From: Lycocorax pyrrhopterus obiensis
Taxonomy: Eukaryota; Chordata; Aves; Passeriformes; Paradisaeidae
Length of the DNA: 64,000 nucleotides
Direction: 5' to 3'
Assembly (NCBI GenBank): GCA_014706295.1
Contig: JACSVZ010000004.1
Coordinates: 93,231,423-93,295,422, forward strand
The position numbers and the translations under genes are program-made. Below are positions 38,114 to 48,774 of the stretch, one piece after another; the stretch's first letter is position 1; each line of letters starts with the position of its first letter. The notes beneath the pieces are model-generated. The model was given only the letters and a program-made list of their open reading frames with translations. It made no database searches and had not been told where the DNA came from.

Positions 38114-41100
38114 CAAGCTAACAGTTTACAGCAATCCCACCCCTCAGATTCAAAGGGGTCCGAAATGCCTACTTCTACACACATAGTTTAGACCTATTTG
38201 TTTTCTGTGCGTGTGCTCTAGTCATCAGAATCGCTTTTGCCTCTTTACTGTACTGGTTTCTTTACTTCATATGGAAATTTGCTTGGCTTGCTCACCCCAC
38301 ATGACAGGGAAGGTTTGGCTAAGGTTATTTTAAACATGATTTTCCCTCACAGTACCAAGAGTACACAAGAGCAAATCCTTGAGCCAGCCGTGAACCCAAG
38401 CACAGTAAGTCCAAAGCTGCCTTGGGAAGAGGCTGCTTTTTACCAACATCTTGCAGTCAACAGAAGTTAAATAAGCTGAAAGGAAGTGTTTTCTTGATGA
38501 GATAGCTATAAATCAATAAATAAGGGATTAGATGGATATTCAAAATGAAGGTGTCAACATGGGAACACACAGACAAGTCCGCCTGAATGAAGGGAGCTGG
38601 TGGGTTTACTAGAGATGATGCTGTTTGCATAATACATCAGTTTATACTTTCACAAGGATAAACACAAAGATGAAAATTTATTTGCTTAAATCCAAGCTCA
38701 TTAAATAGTAAATATCAAATTACTAATAGTTAGCTTAGGTAATCTTTGTGGAGGAGGGATTAAATTTGCAAAACTGCTCGACTTTGCCCTGCCAAATCTG
38801 ACACCAACACACTAACCATTTGTTCACTTCATTACTAATTTTGGTTTTAAATCCTGACGCTATGGTTTCTTTACTTCAGTGTTGGGGTAAATTCACCACT
38901 GATATAAAATATACCATTCTGCATATGACTATATTATTTACAAGTTATAATATTAATACTTTAATGCTGAAGACAAATTAATAAATACCATTGCTGGCAA
39001 GAAATACATGAATTACAAGGGTTGAAATATACGGATTGCAGTCACTTCATCATCTGGTGTCAAAGCAAAAAGCATTGTGCCTTTCTTCATCACATCATCC
39101 TACTCCACTTTTGTCCTTCTATATATTATGTCTGCTTTTGTGGCACGTGGTGTGCATTCAATTAAGTAATAGCACTCCAGATGTGGCAAGTGCTCTGCTC
39201 CGGCTTTACATTGCAGCACAATATGTCATGTATTAGCAAACTAGACAATGATCTGATTTACAATGTGTATTACTCTAAATGTGAAAACTGCTCATAAATT
39301 GCATTTTTTGTATCAATCACTTAGTCTTCTACTGCTCATACCTGACTTTAAAAACTGTAGGAATTACGCAGTGAAAACAACTTGAAAGTTCACAGCATCC
39401 TGCAGGAGATGAGGCATTGTAATGCACATCCTCAATTCTCTGCAGGATTCAGCAGACTGCAAATCTGTCAGGGCAGAGTCTGCGGGGAAACTGTACTTTT
39501 CAGCCATCTCTGTTATATATAATCCACATTATATGATGCAATAAGATATAAAATTGTCAGAATAGTCCAGAGTTGTTCTCTCTTTGCTTAAAATTATATG
39601 CGCAAAGACAAGAAGACTGAAGTACCGTTTGTATGTTTTGGAGCTGAAATCATATTGTCAACATGATACATCATAAATTTTAAACCATCAGCTGTCATGG
39701 CTGATCTTGTACAGGTGCTGAACAGTAAGCATTTGTGCTAAAATAACACCACATAATATATCAGTTCTGGTAAGTGTTAGTCCATGCTTTTATCTAGACA
39801 TAGTAAACAGAAAAAAATAAATAAGCATACAGCATTGTGAACACTCACGAGTAGATACAACTTTAAATAAATGCTTGAAAATAAAACCTTAGATCCTGGA
39901 CGGATGGTATTGTCCTACAACATTTCTTCAGAAAGTACACCAGCACAGCAACATCTCCAGATTTTGGGAAATGCGCATTGTGACAGAATCATCAGTCCAG
40001 CTGTAATTCAGATTTCTCTCCCGACTTCTGCCCACGATTCCTGTCTTAAGGGTTTTTTAGGTAGGATCATCTCTCACCCTGTCTGGAAACTTCTCAAACA
40101 GTAAAGCCCACAGAACCATAAGAGCTACCTTTTGGCACCATGAGAAGAAATGAGCAGCATAGGGTGGGGTGGATAGGAACTGCTTGGTCCAACCTTGCTG
40201 CAGCCAGAATGGCTGTATCTGGCCATGTCTTTACTTAAAATGTAAACTAGTTGCACCAGGTGGGGTGGAGTTGCTGGGCTGGTACCAAGTAAAGCTTTGA
40301 GAGGACAAGAGTTTCAATTAAAACCACCAGCAAACCAGTTACTCCACGTTGTGTGTAAATAGCTCCAACTTCCCAGTAAAATGCTGTGAGGAAATGCCCT
40401 GGCTCACTCTTCATCTGTATGGGATGTCTGACCCAGCCAAGGCACATCACTCTTCAGAGTGCTCGGTAGCTTAACCAGCACTGTTCTGGTTTGATGCTCC
40501 TTCCAGAGCTGCAGGCAACACCACGGTGCTACCTCCAGAAGCTCCCCTCATCCCTGCGCTCCCAGCTGGGCCACAGAGCAGAGACACCCAGCAGGAAACA
40601 TTTCCAGCTACTGTCAGAAAAAGAACTTAAACTTGAAATAATGGGAACCAGATGACTAAACAGAACATTAGAGGTGACCAGCTTGTTGACAGGTGATACA
40701 GCTGGGGGAGATATGTTTAAAACACACACAAACTGTGACAGTGGGTTGGTTTTAGTGGAGTTAACATATGTTGCATGTCAAATAATGAGACAGGAAACAA
40801 TGAAGATTGTATTGAGGATTTAATTAAAATATGCTCTTTAAAAATGTATTCTTATATAATGGCAACCATGCTCCAGTTCAGAAGCTTTCAACTTCTTTTT
40901 AACATGACTGAATAACAGACCTTCTCTTTTATGTATTCATAACTTGACAAAAGGAAAACTTTTTAACTTGAACAACTTCACATTTTTGGTCATTATTTGA
41001 GGGTTAGAGGTGCAGAGGCCAAAAGGTGACAAATTCCATTACAAGGTTATTACTTGCAGCTCATGCAGAGAAGTAGCTCCAGAAATGCAAACTTCAGGGC

Positions 41101-43107
41101 CATACCTCACGCCTGTCTCTAGGACAGCTGCTGCTGCTCCCTCCCACAGAAATTTCCCTTCCCATTAGTGAAGTAAATGATTTATACTACAAGAGTAATA
41201 CAAAATTACAACCCAAGAAAAGCTAGCACCACAAGAAAATCTCTACTTCTCACTCTTTTTAAATGTTTAACAGTGAATTCAGTGCTTGTCAAAATTGCTG
41301 GAATCACAGTCCTTTTATACATAGGTCAGGCAGCCTGGCTGCAGGACTGGAAAGATCCGGGAGTTTCCACACTCACTGTGACCAGGTGTAATGAATGGCC
41401 ACAAGAGTGGTTGTTTATCAGGCTGATCAGGACAAGTGTTTATATTTGCTGCACTGATAACCTTTGCATTGTTGTAGATCAAAGAACCACAAACTTTTTC
41501 ATCATTTAAGAACTAACTTCTGATTTAAAGAAAAGCATTGATTATTTGGCTGTTCTTATAATGGGACCAAGGTTTAGTCTTAACTGACTGGTGTCCATAA
41601 CAGGAAAACCAAAGGATGGTGAGTAAGGTGAGAAGTGGGTGATTTCTTACTTTCATTTAATCCCTAGAAATGTGTTGGCGCTATCACAAAATTGAATAAC
41701 GCAGATTAGTATTTGTAGATCCCCTTCAATCCCATTGCAGACGAAGCTGTGTCAGCTGTAGAGGTTGCTGACCACAGCCCCATCTGCCATCCCCACCGCT
41801 GCAGCCCACCAGCTCCTCCAGCCTGCTGGCAGAAGGGTTTGTGTGGCCACGTCCCCGCCGTCCCTGGCAGAACCAGCCAGGTTAGCCAATACTGATTATT
41901 TCAAATCTCAGGGTTTTTTGGCTCATTTTTACTGAGATGGGTTTGGATGCAATTACAGCAACAAGTCATCAGCAGTGCTATGGCAGGGGCAGCCCTCATG
42001 TCAGCAAAGTGAGGGTTATAGGGAGCTGGGGCTGCCTGGAGGCATCACCTCCTCAACTGGCCCCAGAGCACCTGGAAAGGGTGCACAGACACCGGGTGAG
42101 TCTCACTGGGGGAGCCCACTTCAAACTAATTACTTCACAGGCAATCAAACAATCATCAGCTGATAACCACTTTTGGATACCGTGGATCTGACTGATTCAC
42201 ACAAGAGACCAGAGCTGAAACTCTCTGTAGTTGATAATCAAAGCTCTGAGCCAGCTAATTCCCTTCTGTTAACACTGCCTACGCGTGAACAAACACATGC
42301 ACGTTTTCTCTCTCTTTTCCCTTTGTCTGCCACCTTGAGCTGTAGCTGCACATCCGAGACAGGGCAGGGTGAGCACTCTATATTCTCTGCAATTACCCTG
42401 ACATGCAGTGAGACCCACCTCTAGGTATTAGGGCCTGGAACATCACTGATGGCAGCAAAATAAAAAGGTCGATGCTATATTTTTATAACCCAGGCAAGAC
42501 AAAAGCGCCTCTACAGTAAAAAAAACCCCTTACAATATATAGCATCAATGAGCATAAGATATATTGGTAGGCTTATTCTTTTAAGATGCAAGCACAGGGG
42601 CTCTTGTGTACGTTTGCAAAGCAGATTACGTAGCATAAGAAGATTCTGTTCTGTTTGTGTAAGAACAAATGGGCCATTCTTTACTTTCCTATGGCATTAC
42701 GATTTCCAGCCCTCATTGTCTATCACTTTCTGGGTAGTAAACTACTGCTTCTTTAGCAAAGGTTCAGATCCACAGGCCCTAGCAGCTCCCTTTTAAACTT
42801 TCATCAGTGTATCTAGAATAAATCTTATAACAAAGTTACACAGTGTAGTACCACACAAGTAACAATGGCATTACTTCCACATGGCCAAAAGTTTTTAGGG
42901 AAAGATTTTTTTTCAGAAGGATCCAAAATTAAGTCACAAAAGTGACACGCAGCTAACAGTTCTCATAAGAAAAGAGGGGGCCTGGAGGATGACTATTGAA
43001 GTCTCAGTTGTGGACAGAATAGGTAACAAGTACAGAGCTTCAGCAGCTAGGAAAAATGCAGGCACCTCCCCAAAGAATTTAACAAGGTAATTTTGGTAAA
43101 CTCCCTA
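38114..43107. other. Intergenic, two GC-richer islets
   Basis: No recognised gene. GC-richer patches at about 40,490..40,570 and 41,750..41,880 stand out from the AT-rich surroundings. They hold no clear exon or promoter. The last six bases form the left target-site copy of the provirus. Confidence 0.5.
43102..43107. repeat. Target-site duplication, left copy (TCCCTA)
   Basis: TCCCTA directly precedes the provirus and TCCCCA directly follows it at 52077, a 6-bp duplication with one change. Six bases is the size made by alpha- and betaretroviral integrases. Confidence 0.85.
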
Positions 43108-43359
43108 TGTCTTAGTGAGGGTCTGATGCTGGTCAAGCACCAGTATGCCACGGCCTTCCTAGAGAGAGTGTCCTGCAGAGAACAACTCTTCTAGAGGCGA
43201 GGGCAAGCCCCCCTGGTCAGTGGGTGATCTCAGCAAGTGTAGCGATTTCTCAGCTACAAGTGATTCCAGCTCTTGTGATTCAGCTCTTCGTGAAATCACC
43301 CGAGGCAAACTCAGGGACAGAGAGACAGGAGGCCTGTATGGCAATTCCACAGAGGCAGC

Positions 43360-43365
43360 TTTAAT
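43360..43365 (-). terminator. LTR polyadenylation signal ATTAAA (3' LTR)
   Basis: RC of TTTAAT gives ATTAAA, about 70 bases downstream of the TATA box, as expected for a signal within a short R region. The same signal lies at 51798..51803 in the 5' LTR. Confidence 0.7.
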
Positions 43366-43432
43366 TGTCCAGCAGTCCCTGCAAAGGGGAGCCAGGGACT
43401 GACCTCCCTAGGTTCAGGGGGGACTCAGGCCC

Positions 43433-43441
43433 CTTTTTATG
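43433..43441 (-). promoter_or_regulatory. TATA-like box of 3' LTR, with CCAAT upstream
   Basis: CATAAAAAG on the minus strand, with CCAAT at 43470..43474 about 30 bases upstream. Both are identical in the 5' LTR. Confidence 0.7.
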
Positions 43442-43573
43442 GGGAAGGCAGGGAGTGGGGTAGAAACCAATTGGCCAACTGGATACAAGGTATTACCATA
43501 GGGGAACAAAGCATGCTGGGGTTGGTCGCTGTAACCTCGAAGTGAGCTGGTGGAGAGAGTGTCCTTTATGCCC

Positions 43574-44879
43574 TCACACCTCTCTCCTCCAAGGGAGCAC
43601 AGACGGCTCCTGTGCTAAGAGTTCACAGCCCTCCACAACTCCCCCTTCTTTTCTTACTAAGAACGCCTCCCCAACAGCCTTTTTAAAGCAGCGTAAAAAA
43701 CATGAGAACATAAGCAACGCAATAAGAATCACAATGAAAATCCACAAAGCACCCTTAACTAAGGAAAGTGCCCACCCCTGGAGTCCCCATTGCCCGAGAA
43801 AGTTGTTGAGACCATCTGTGATTTTTTCTTCGGTCTTGATTTGGTGAACTTGATCCTTTAGCAGCTGGATTTTCTTTGAGATGGAGTCACTATGTGATGT
43901 TAAATCAAAACAGCACATGCCTTCAAAATCTTGACAACCATGTCCATGGGCTAGGAGCAGGAAGTCGATGGCTGCCCGATTTTGCAGTGTCGCGTGTCTG
44001 GTGGTCTCTTCATCTCGGAGGAGATTGCTAAGGGCAGCGGATGTTGCATTGGCCTGCTTGCTAAGCCAGCATCCCAGGTGATTTAGCTCACCAAGGGCTT
44101 TAGCAGCAGCTACCCAAGGTAGAAGCAGGGAGACTGCTACTCTTTTTCCTTTACTCCAATTAATAACTTGAGAATCACAATTTTCATCATATTCTACGTA
44201 CAATTGTTTTTGGTGTGCCAATTTGTGTGCTGAATTATTCTTTAAACTTTGGAGTATTGTAATATTTGGGGTGAGGGTAGTAAGCTGGCCAAAGCTACAA
44301 GGACCCCCTTGAAGGCGTGAGGGGATCCCGGCCCATGCCCTGTCTCCACAGATGAGAAACACTCCCTGGGGGCAACACTTTGGGATGGAGTGAGGATGAA
44401 GAAAGCGTATGGCTAGTGTAATTCCACCAATTTGGAGGATTATAAACTTTGTTAGTTGGTGATACATCTTTCTTATGGGTAGACCTAATAAGGTCAAGGT
44501 GGCTTAAATGTTGGCCAGATAGTTTATAATAAAATTGCACACAGTAATGGGCTTTGGAGGACCCCAATAGGTCCAATTCCTGGGGTTCCTCTGGTGCTTG
44601 CGGAAGAATCCTGGTCCACTCATCCCAAATGTCTACTGGATTGGGTTTCTTACCTGTATATGGATATTCATGTGCTGCTAGAGAAATCCCAACCAGGCAC
44701 ATCGACAACAGGTTGTCTAGGTTGCCCATGGAGAGGCACAAGTTGTCTTGTTTTAATGTCCTTGCTAGGGTCACCCAGATATTACGGCTGGGCTGTGGGA
44801 CAACCCAGCTGAGGGCCTGTGGCACTGTGAGGAGCATCCAGGCAGCAGTGAGGGCAGCACCAAGGTAGATAGGTCTCAT
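43574..44879 (-). pseudogene. env: env, envelope glycoprotein; one frameshift
   Basis: Env would mediate receptor binding (SU) and fusion (TM). SU opens at the ATG at 44877..44879 with a signal peptide of ~24 residues, then SWVVPQPSRNIWVTLAR and several cysteines. The frame changes once, near 44,380..44,410, and the second frame runs open to 43574. There KCCPQGVFLICGDRAWAG closes SU. KGKR is a possible furin-type site, and a hydrophobic internal fusion-peptide-like stretch ends at a cysteine. LQNRAAIDFLLLAHGHGC leads into CQDFEGMCC (C-X6-CC), and LWIFIVILIALLMF is the membrane anchor. The internal fusion loop plus C-X6-CC is the alpharetrovirus TM plan. SU is short, roughly 250 residues. The reading frame continues through the polypurine tract into U3 of the LTR. 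With the single frameshift the copy cannot make a complete Env. Confidence 0.93.
43639..43655 (-). promoter_or_regulatory. Polypurine tract (plus-strand primer)
   Basis: Seventeen consecutive purines (AAGAAAAGAAGGGGGAG) end one base before the TG of U3. They serve to prime plus-strand DNA synthesis. The tract lies inside the env reading frame and encodes VRKEGG-type residues. Confidence 0.9.
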
Positions 44880-45129
44880 TTTTAGACAGAGATGAGGCTT
44901 CTGATAGGGGATATAAACGAAAATTTGTTAGCTTTGAGGTGAAGGGGAAGGGTTGTCTTCACTTTTCCTCCCTCCTCCTTTCCTATTTCCCCTTTCTTTG
45001 TTTAAAATGAATACTGTTGAGGGGGGGTAGAGGGTTTGGGATATTCTGGTTGGAGATAAATGAGGGCTGGGGAGGAGAGGGTAGGTATATAGGTAAGTGG
45101 GGTTTTAGGGATAACTGGGAAATAACTTG
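44880..45129 (-). other. pol-env spacer with candidate env splice acceptor
   Basis: No open gene. A strong pyrimidine tract (CCCTCTCCTCCCCAG) ends in AG at 45067..45068, about 190 bases before the env ATG, and is the best candidate acceptor for spliced env RNA. A second C/T-rich stretch lies at 44930..45030. Confidence 0.55.
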
Positions 45130-46126
45130 TTATTTATAGCAGTGTTGGCCAGTCGTATGTCTGGCCTGTAGTTTGCATTTTAAGTAGTCCTTCTTGGAGT
45201 TACATTTTGTCTGCGACCTGGTGACGGGACGGTGGATTCTTGGCAGTCGACGCTTCCTCCGTCTCCAGGTTGAGCTCCTCTGGTCATCTGGACCTGATGT
45301 GTCAGACTCCAGGATATTTCGGTTATTATTTGTGAAGGAAGTGTCTGCAGGGCCTAAGTATGGTTTGATGTTTTTTCCTGGGAACCATTTGGTGCCAGAT
45401 GGTAGTGAAACACAAGCATATCCCCTCCCCCAGGTAATCAACTTGAAAGGTCCAGAAATCTGATGTGTTTCTGGGTCTTTGACCAGCACTGGTGGCTTTT
45501 CAGTGAGCTTAGCTCGGGTCGAATTCGAGAAGTGCTGGAGTATGGGGGGGGTCAGGCTCTGATGATGTACAATTTAGGAAATTAATAACATAGAGAGCCT
45601 TACAGAGTCTTTCAACGGGAGACATAATCTCTGTTTCTCTCTGATGCTGATTGAGGACTCTTTTGGTCTGATGGGTCCGTTCTACAATGGATTGTCCTGG
45701 GGGATTAGCGGGTATGCCCCTTGTGTGTTTTACCCCCCACTGGTTGAAGAAATCTTTCAATTTGCCGAAGTATAGGCAGGCCCATTATCTGTTTTTATTT
45801 GTTCAGGGACTCCCCGAGTGGCAAATGCAAGGAGAAAATGCCTGATGGCGTGGGTGGCCTTCTGCGTGAGCTGATGCAAACACTGCCCCAGAAAACGTGT
45901 CGACCGACACGTGCACATACTTTGACTTCCCAAAGGATGGGAAGTGGGTCACATCAGTCTGCCATAATTGGCAGCTGTTCAGGCCCCAGGAGTTAACCCC
46001 GCTACCCATAGATGGTATCTGGTAAATTTGGCGGTTTGGACATGTTGCTACGATTGCTCTCGCTTGGTCTTTTGAGAGCTTGAACATCCTGATGAGAGCA
46101 GGTACATTTTGATGATAAAATGCGTG
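45130..46126 (-). other. pol: integrase region, four frames segments
   Basis: The zinc-binding start has H-X3-H (HAFYH) and then ATCPNR, where the second cysteine of the usual C-X2-C appears as Arg. The catalytic core has Asp in WQTDVTH (45953..45955), Asp in KTDNG (45787..45789) and Glu in SIVERTH (45680..45682). The last two are about 35 residues apart, the D,D-35-E spacing. The middle Asp lies in a different frame from the other two. The C-terminal SH3-like domain is intact after the C8 frameshift. Confidence 0.92.
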
Positions 46127-47717
46127 CGATAACTTCTCCTAGGGCAAAAATGTCAGGGATGTTAGCAGTCTCTGCTGACATGGCTAGCGCATCTGCCCTC
46201 CTGTTCCCTTCCACAATGGCACCTGGGAGGTCAGTGTGTAACCTTGCATGCATAATGTGGTAAGGTTGCTTTCTATGGGAGATTAAATGAATCAATGTAG
46301 AAATTAATCGGTGTAGGATTGGATTGGAGACCTCCTTGAGAAAGGCGTGTTCAGCCCTCATAGCTACACCAGCAACGTAACCTGAATCTGTGACCAGATT
46401 AAAGGGTTCATTTTTGAATTTCTCAAAGGCTCTGACAACGGCTGCTAGCTCGGCAATCTGTGGTGACCCTTCCACCACTTGGACATCAGACTCCCACTGC
46501 TGAGTCCTGGGATCCCTCCAAGTCATTACTGACTTGTGGGAAGACCCTGAGCCATCGGTAAAAATGGTTAGAGCTTTGAGAGGTGTTCTACTTTGGATTA
46601 ATTTTGGGATCAAATTAAAGGCCGAATCACGATTAAAAAGTCTATGTTTTGGCACGTGGATGGAAATTTGGCCTGGGTAGCTATCCAGGGCGAACTGGAG
46701 GCTCTCATTGGTCTGGAGCAAATGCTCCAAATCCCCAGTGGTCAATGGCAAGTATATGCATGTGAATTCACACCCTCCAAGAGAGCGGAGGCGGGTTCTG
46801 GCTTTTTTTATTAGATGTGCCATCATTTCCTGAAGAGTGGTTATTGTTTTGGTAGGCTGATTGTTTGTAAAGACCCATTCAAGTATTAATAAAGGGTCTC
46901 TGAGTTGAGGATCCCACTGAAAGATTAACCCGTAGAAACGGGGGGCCTTACCCAAAATGGTAAACTGGAGGGGCAGGCTAGGTTCAACGTGATGCGCTTG
47001 ACGTGAAGACAGGGCCTCCTGGACTTTAGTGATGGAATCTCGTGCTTCTGGCGTGAGGGCGCGTGGAGAGTCCAGGTCCTCGCTGCTGCGGAGAAGATTG
47101 AAGAGGGGGGCGAGGTCTTCTGTTGTAATCCCTAGCAGGGGACGTATCCAATTGATGGATCCGCATAACTTGTGTAAGTCTCTTAGGGTCTTTGGGTCAT
47201 CTTGGATGGCGAGTTGCTGGGGTGCGATGGTCCTCTCACAAATCTGGAATCCGAGGTAAGTCCATGGGCTGGTGTACTGCACTTTGTCTTCAAGAATCTT
47301 GAATCCTGCTTCCTCTATGGCTTCAATAGTCCTTTTAACAGTCCTGTCCAAATAAGTTTTATCTACTGCACAGATCAGAATATCATCCATATAGTGATGG
47401 ATAATAGCGTCCGGGAACAAGCTCCGGATGGGGGACAGAATGTGGGCAACGTACCACTGGCATATGGTCGGGCTGTTCTTCATGCCCTGGGGAAGGACAA
47501 ACCAATGGTAACTTTTGAGCGGTGCCTTCCTGTTGAGGGAGGGGACGGAGAAGGCAAACCGGGGGGCGTCCTGAGGGTGGAGTGGGATGTTGAAGAAGCA
47601 GTCTTTTATATCTATGATGGCAAGCATCCAGTCTCTGGGCAGCATCAATGGTGAGGGCAGGCCGGGCTGGAGAGGACCCATGTCTTCTATGACTTCGTTG
47701 ATCTTATGGAGATCTTG
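46127..47717 (-). other. pol: intact RT and RNase H domain block
   Basis: One uninterrupted frame of ~530 codons. RT motif A is AIIDIKDCFF, followed by FVLPQGMKNSPTICQ and the polymerase motif HHYMDDILICA. A connection region follows, then RNase H with TIFTDGSG (Asp), QIAELAAV (Glu), LVTDSGYVAGV (Asp) and EGNRRADAL (Asp), so all four metal-binding acidic residues are kept. The frame extends beyond both ends, but the residues there do not align with Pol, which marks the flanking frameshifts. The antisense frame of 150 codons at 47202..47654 is a shadow of this block. Confidence 0.95.
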
Positions 47718-47931
47718 CAGTCCTTGCCAGGCTTTTTCAGCACAAAGCCAGGGGAGTTCCAAGGGCTGGTGGTCTCGATGATGTGACCTTTGGCAAGCTG
47801 TTCTTCCACGAGGGCTTCCAGAGCGCACAACTTTGCCTTGGAAAGGGGCCACTGCTCAAGCCACACTGGGTCCTTTCATTTCCAGGTGAGCCGAGAGATG
47901 GAAGGTGGTGTGCGCCTCTCAGTGGCCCCAG

Positions 47932-48774
47932 TTAGAAATCCTGACTGGGGATGTGGAGGGAAGCCCCCCATTGGGTTAAGAGGTCCCTGCCCCATAAGGT
48001 GATGGGGACCTTTACCACAAATGGCCGGATGGTTGCTATCTTGCCTTTGGGGCCTTCAATGATGACATTCTGCTTGCTCTGCATAGACACTGTGGATCCA
48101 CCAATCCCAGAAATCATGCCTGCCACCGGCTGCAGTTCCCAGTTCGCTGGCCACTCAGAGCTGGCGATGATGGTCACGTCTGCGCCAGTGTCCAGCATCC
48201 CTGGACGGTAGATCTGCTCCCCCTTGCAGAGCAGGCCGCACTCAATGGTAGGCTTATTTGAGCCCACAACCTGTGTCCACATTATGGTTGGATTGAGTGG
48301 GGCCCGTTCTGGGCAGTCCTGTGGAAGCAAAAGGGCTTGTGTGATTGGTGTCCCCCGTGAAAGGTAAAAGGGTGTGTCTGTGCAGCAAAGCTGGACAAAG
48401 ATCTCTTGTCCAGGATGTACTGTTTGTATAACTGGTAGTACAAAAATTTGTTTTGGGCCATGAAAAGTGTCACCTAAGATGAGAATGTTCCATGGACCAT
48501 CTTGCGGTCCGTACTTCCCTGTGGGGATATGGTAAAAACGCTCATCTGTAAAGTTAATGGACAGCGCGGTTACCAGTTGGCGCTGGGTCCCCATCGGTAT
48601 CATTCCACGTGACAGGTCTCTTTCGTGTGCACTGGGATCTCCGGGGAGGATGGTGCCTTCCAAAACCCACCTGTTTGCTCCTGGCATATGGCGCTGGACT
48701 TCGCATACTGGTTGAAGTGGTACGGCTTGTGATTTGGTGTCAAAGCGTGGGGCTGTCCCACGCTCCACTGGAAG
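47932..48774 (-). CDS. pro: pro, dUTPase-like domain plus retroviral aspartic protease; open
   Basis: Pro cleaves Gag and Gag-Pro-Pol during maturation and is made as a -1 frameshift extension of Gag. From the slip site the frame is open for ~280 codons; an ATG at 48832..48834 also lies in frame but is probably not used. The first half is dUTPase-like (FYHIPTGKYGP, LPVIQTVHPGQEIFVQL, SRGTPITQALLLP), yet the usual GRSS and GVID catalytic motifs are replaced, so it is probably inactive. The protease has the active-site LDTGADVTI, the flap GIGGST and WGRDLL near the end. The stop follows nine residues after the protease core, so the G-patch seen in several betaretroviruses is absent. This is the only viral gene without a lesion. 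Confidence 0.93.
   Translation of the reverse strand, partial: LPVERGTAPRFDTKSQAVPLQPVCEVQRHMPGANRWVLEGTILPGDPSAHERDLSRGMIPMGTQRQLVTALSINFTDERFYHIPTGKYGPQDGPWNILILGDTFHGPKQIFVLPVIQTVHPGQEIFVQLCCTDTPFYLSRGTPITQALLLPQDCPERAPLNPTIMWTQVVGSNKPTIECGLLCKGEQIYRPGMLDTGADVTIIASSEWPANWELQPVAGMISGIGGSTVSMQSKQNVIIEGPKGKIATIRPFVVKVPITLWGRDLLTQWGASLHIPSQDF
47935..47941 (-). promoter_or_regulatory. pro-pol -1 ribosomal frameshift site GGATTTC
   Basis: RC of GAAATCC gives G GAT TTC in the pro frame, immediately followed by the pro stop TAA (47932..47934). A -1 slip enters the pol frame. The heptamer differs from the MMTV pro-pol site by its last base. Downstream, CTGAGAG and CTCTCGG can pair over an 18-base loop, a weak candidate stimulator about 12 bases away. 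Confidence 0.75.

Larger units (their letters stand above)
43108..43637 (-). repeat. 3' LTR (530 bp)
   Basis: On the minus strand it begins TGTGGAGGGC and ends AGACA. Against the 5' LTR I count five substitutions (in the contexts ccaGtat, cttcTagAggc, agctCttg and catGctgg) and two one-base length differences in an A and a G run, plus a short cluster of changes in the last ~12 bases of U5. U3, R and U5 follow from the TATA box at 43433..43441 and ATTAAA at 43360..43365. The first 64 bases of U3 also encode the env tail. Confidence 0.97.
45130..47941 (-). pseudogene. pol: pol, reverse transcriptase-RNase H-integrase; broken
   Basis: Pol copies viral RNA into DNA and integrates it. It is entered by -1 slippage at 47935..47941. 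Its first part ([26 protein letters not shown]) is in the expected third frame, but a TGA at 47876..47878 interrupts it. The frame shifts near 47,700..47,720 into the long RT-RNase H frame and shifts back near 46,120..46,135. In integrase it changes near 45,850..45,880 and 45,762..45,770, then in the C8 run at 45544..45551, before the stop at 45130. The C-terminal domain carries KPPVLVKDPETHQISGPF and a basic tail. All catalytic residues I looked for are present, so decay is by frame lesions, not active-site loss. The YMDD context and overall plan fit betaretroviruses. Confidence 0.95.

Noticed and set aside
47202..47654. 150-codon frame, plus strand
   Set aside because: Antisense shadow of the RT domain.
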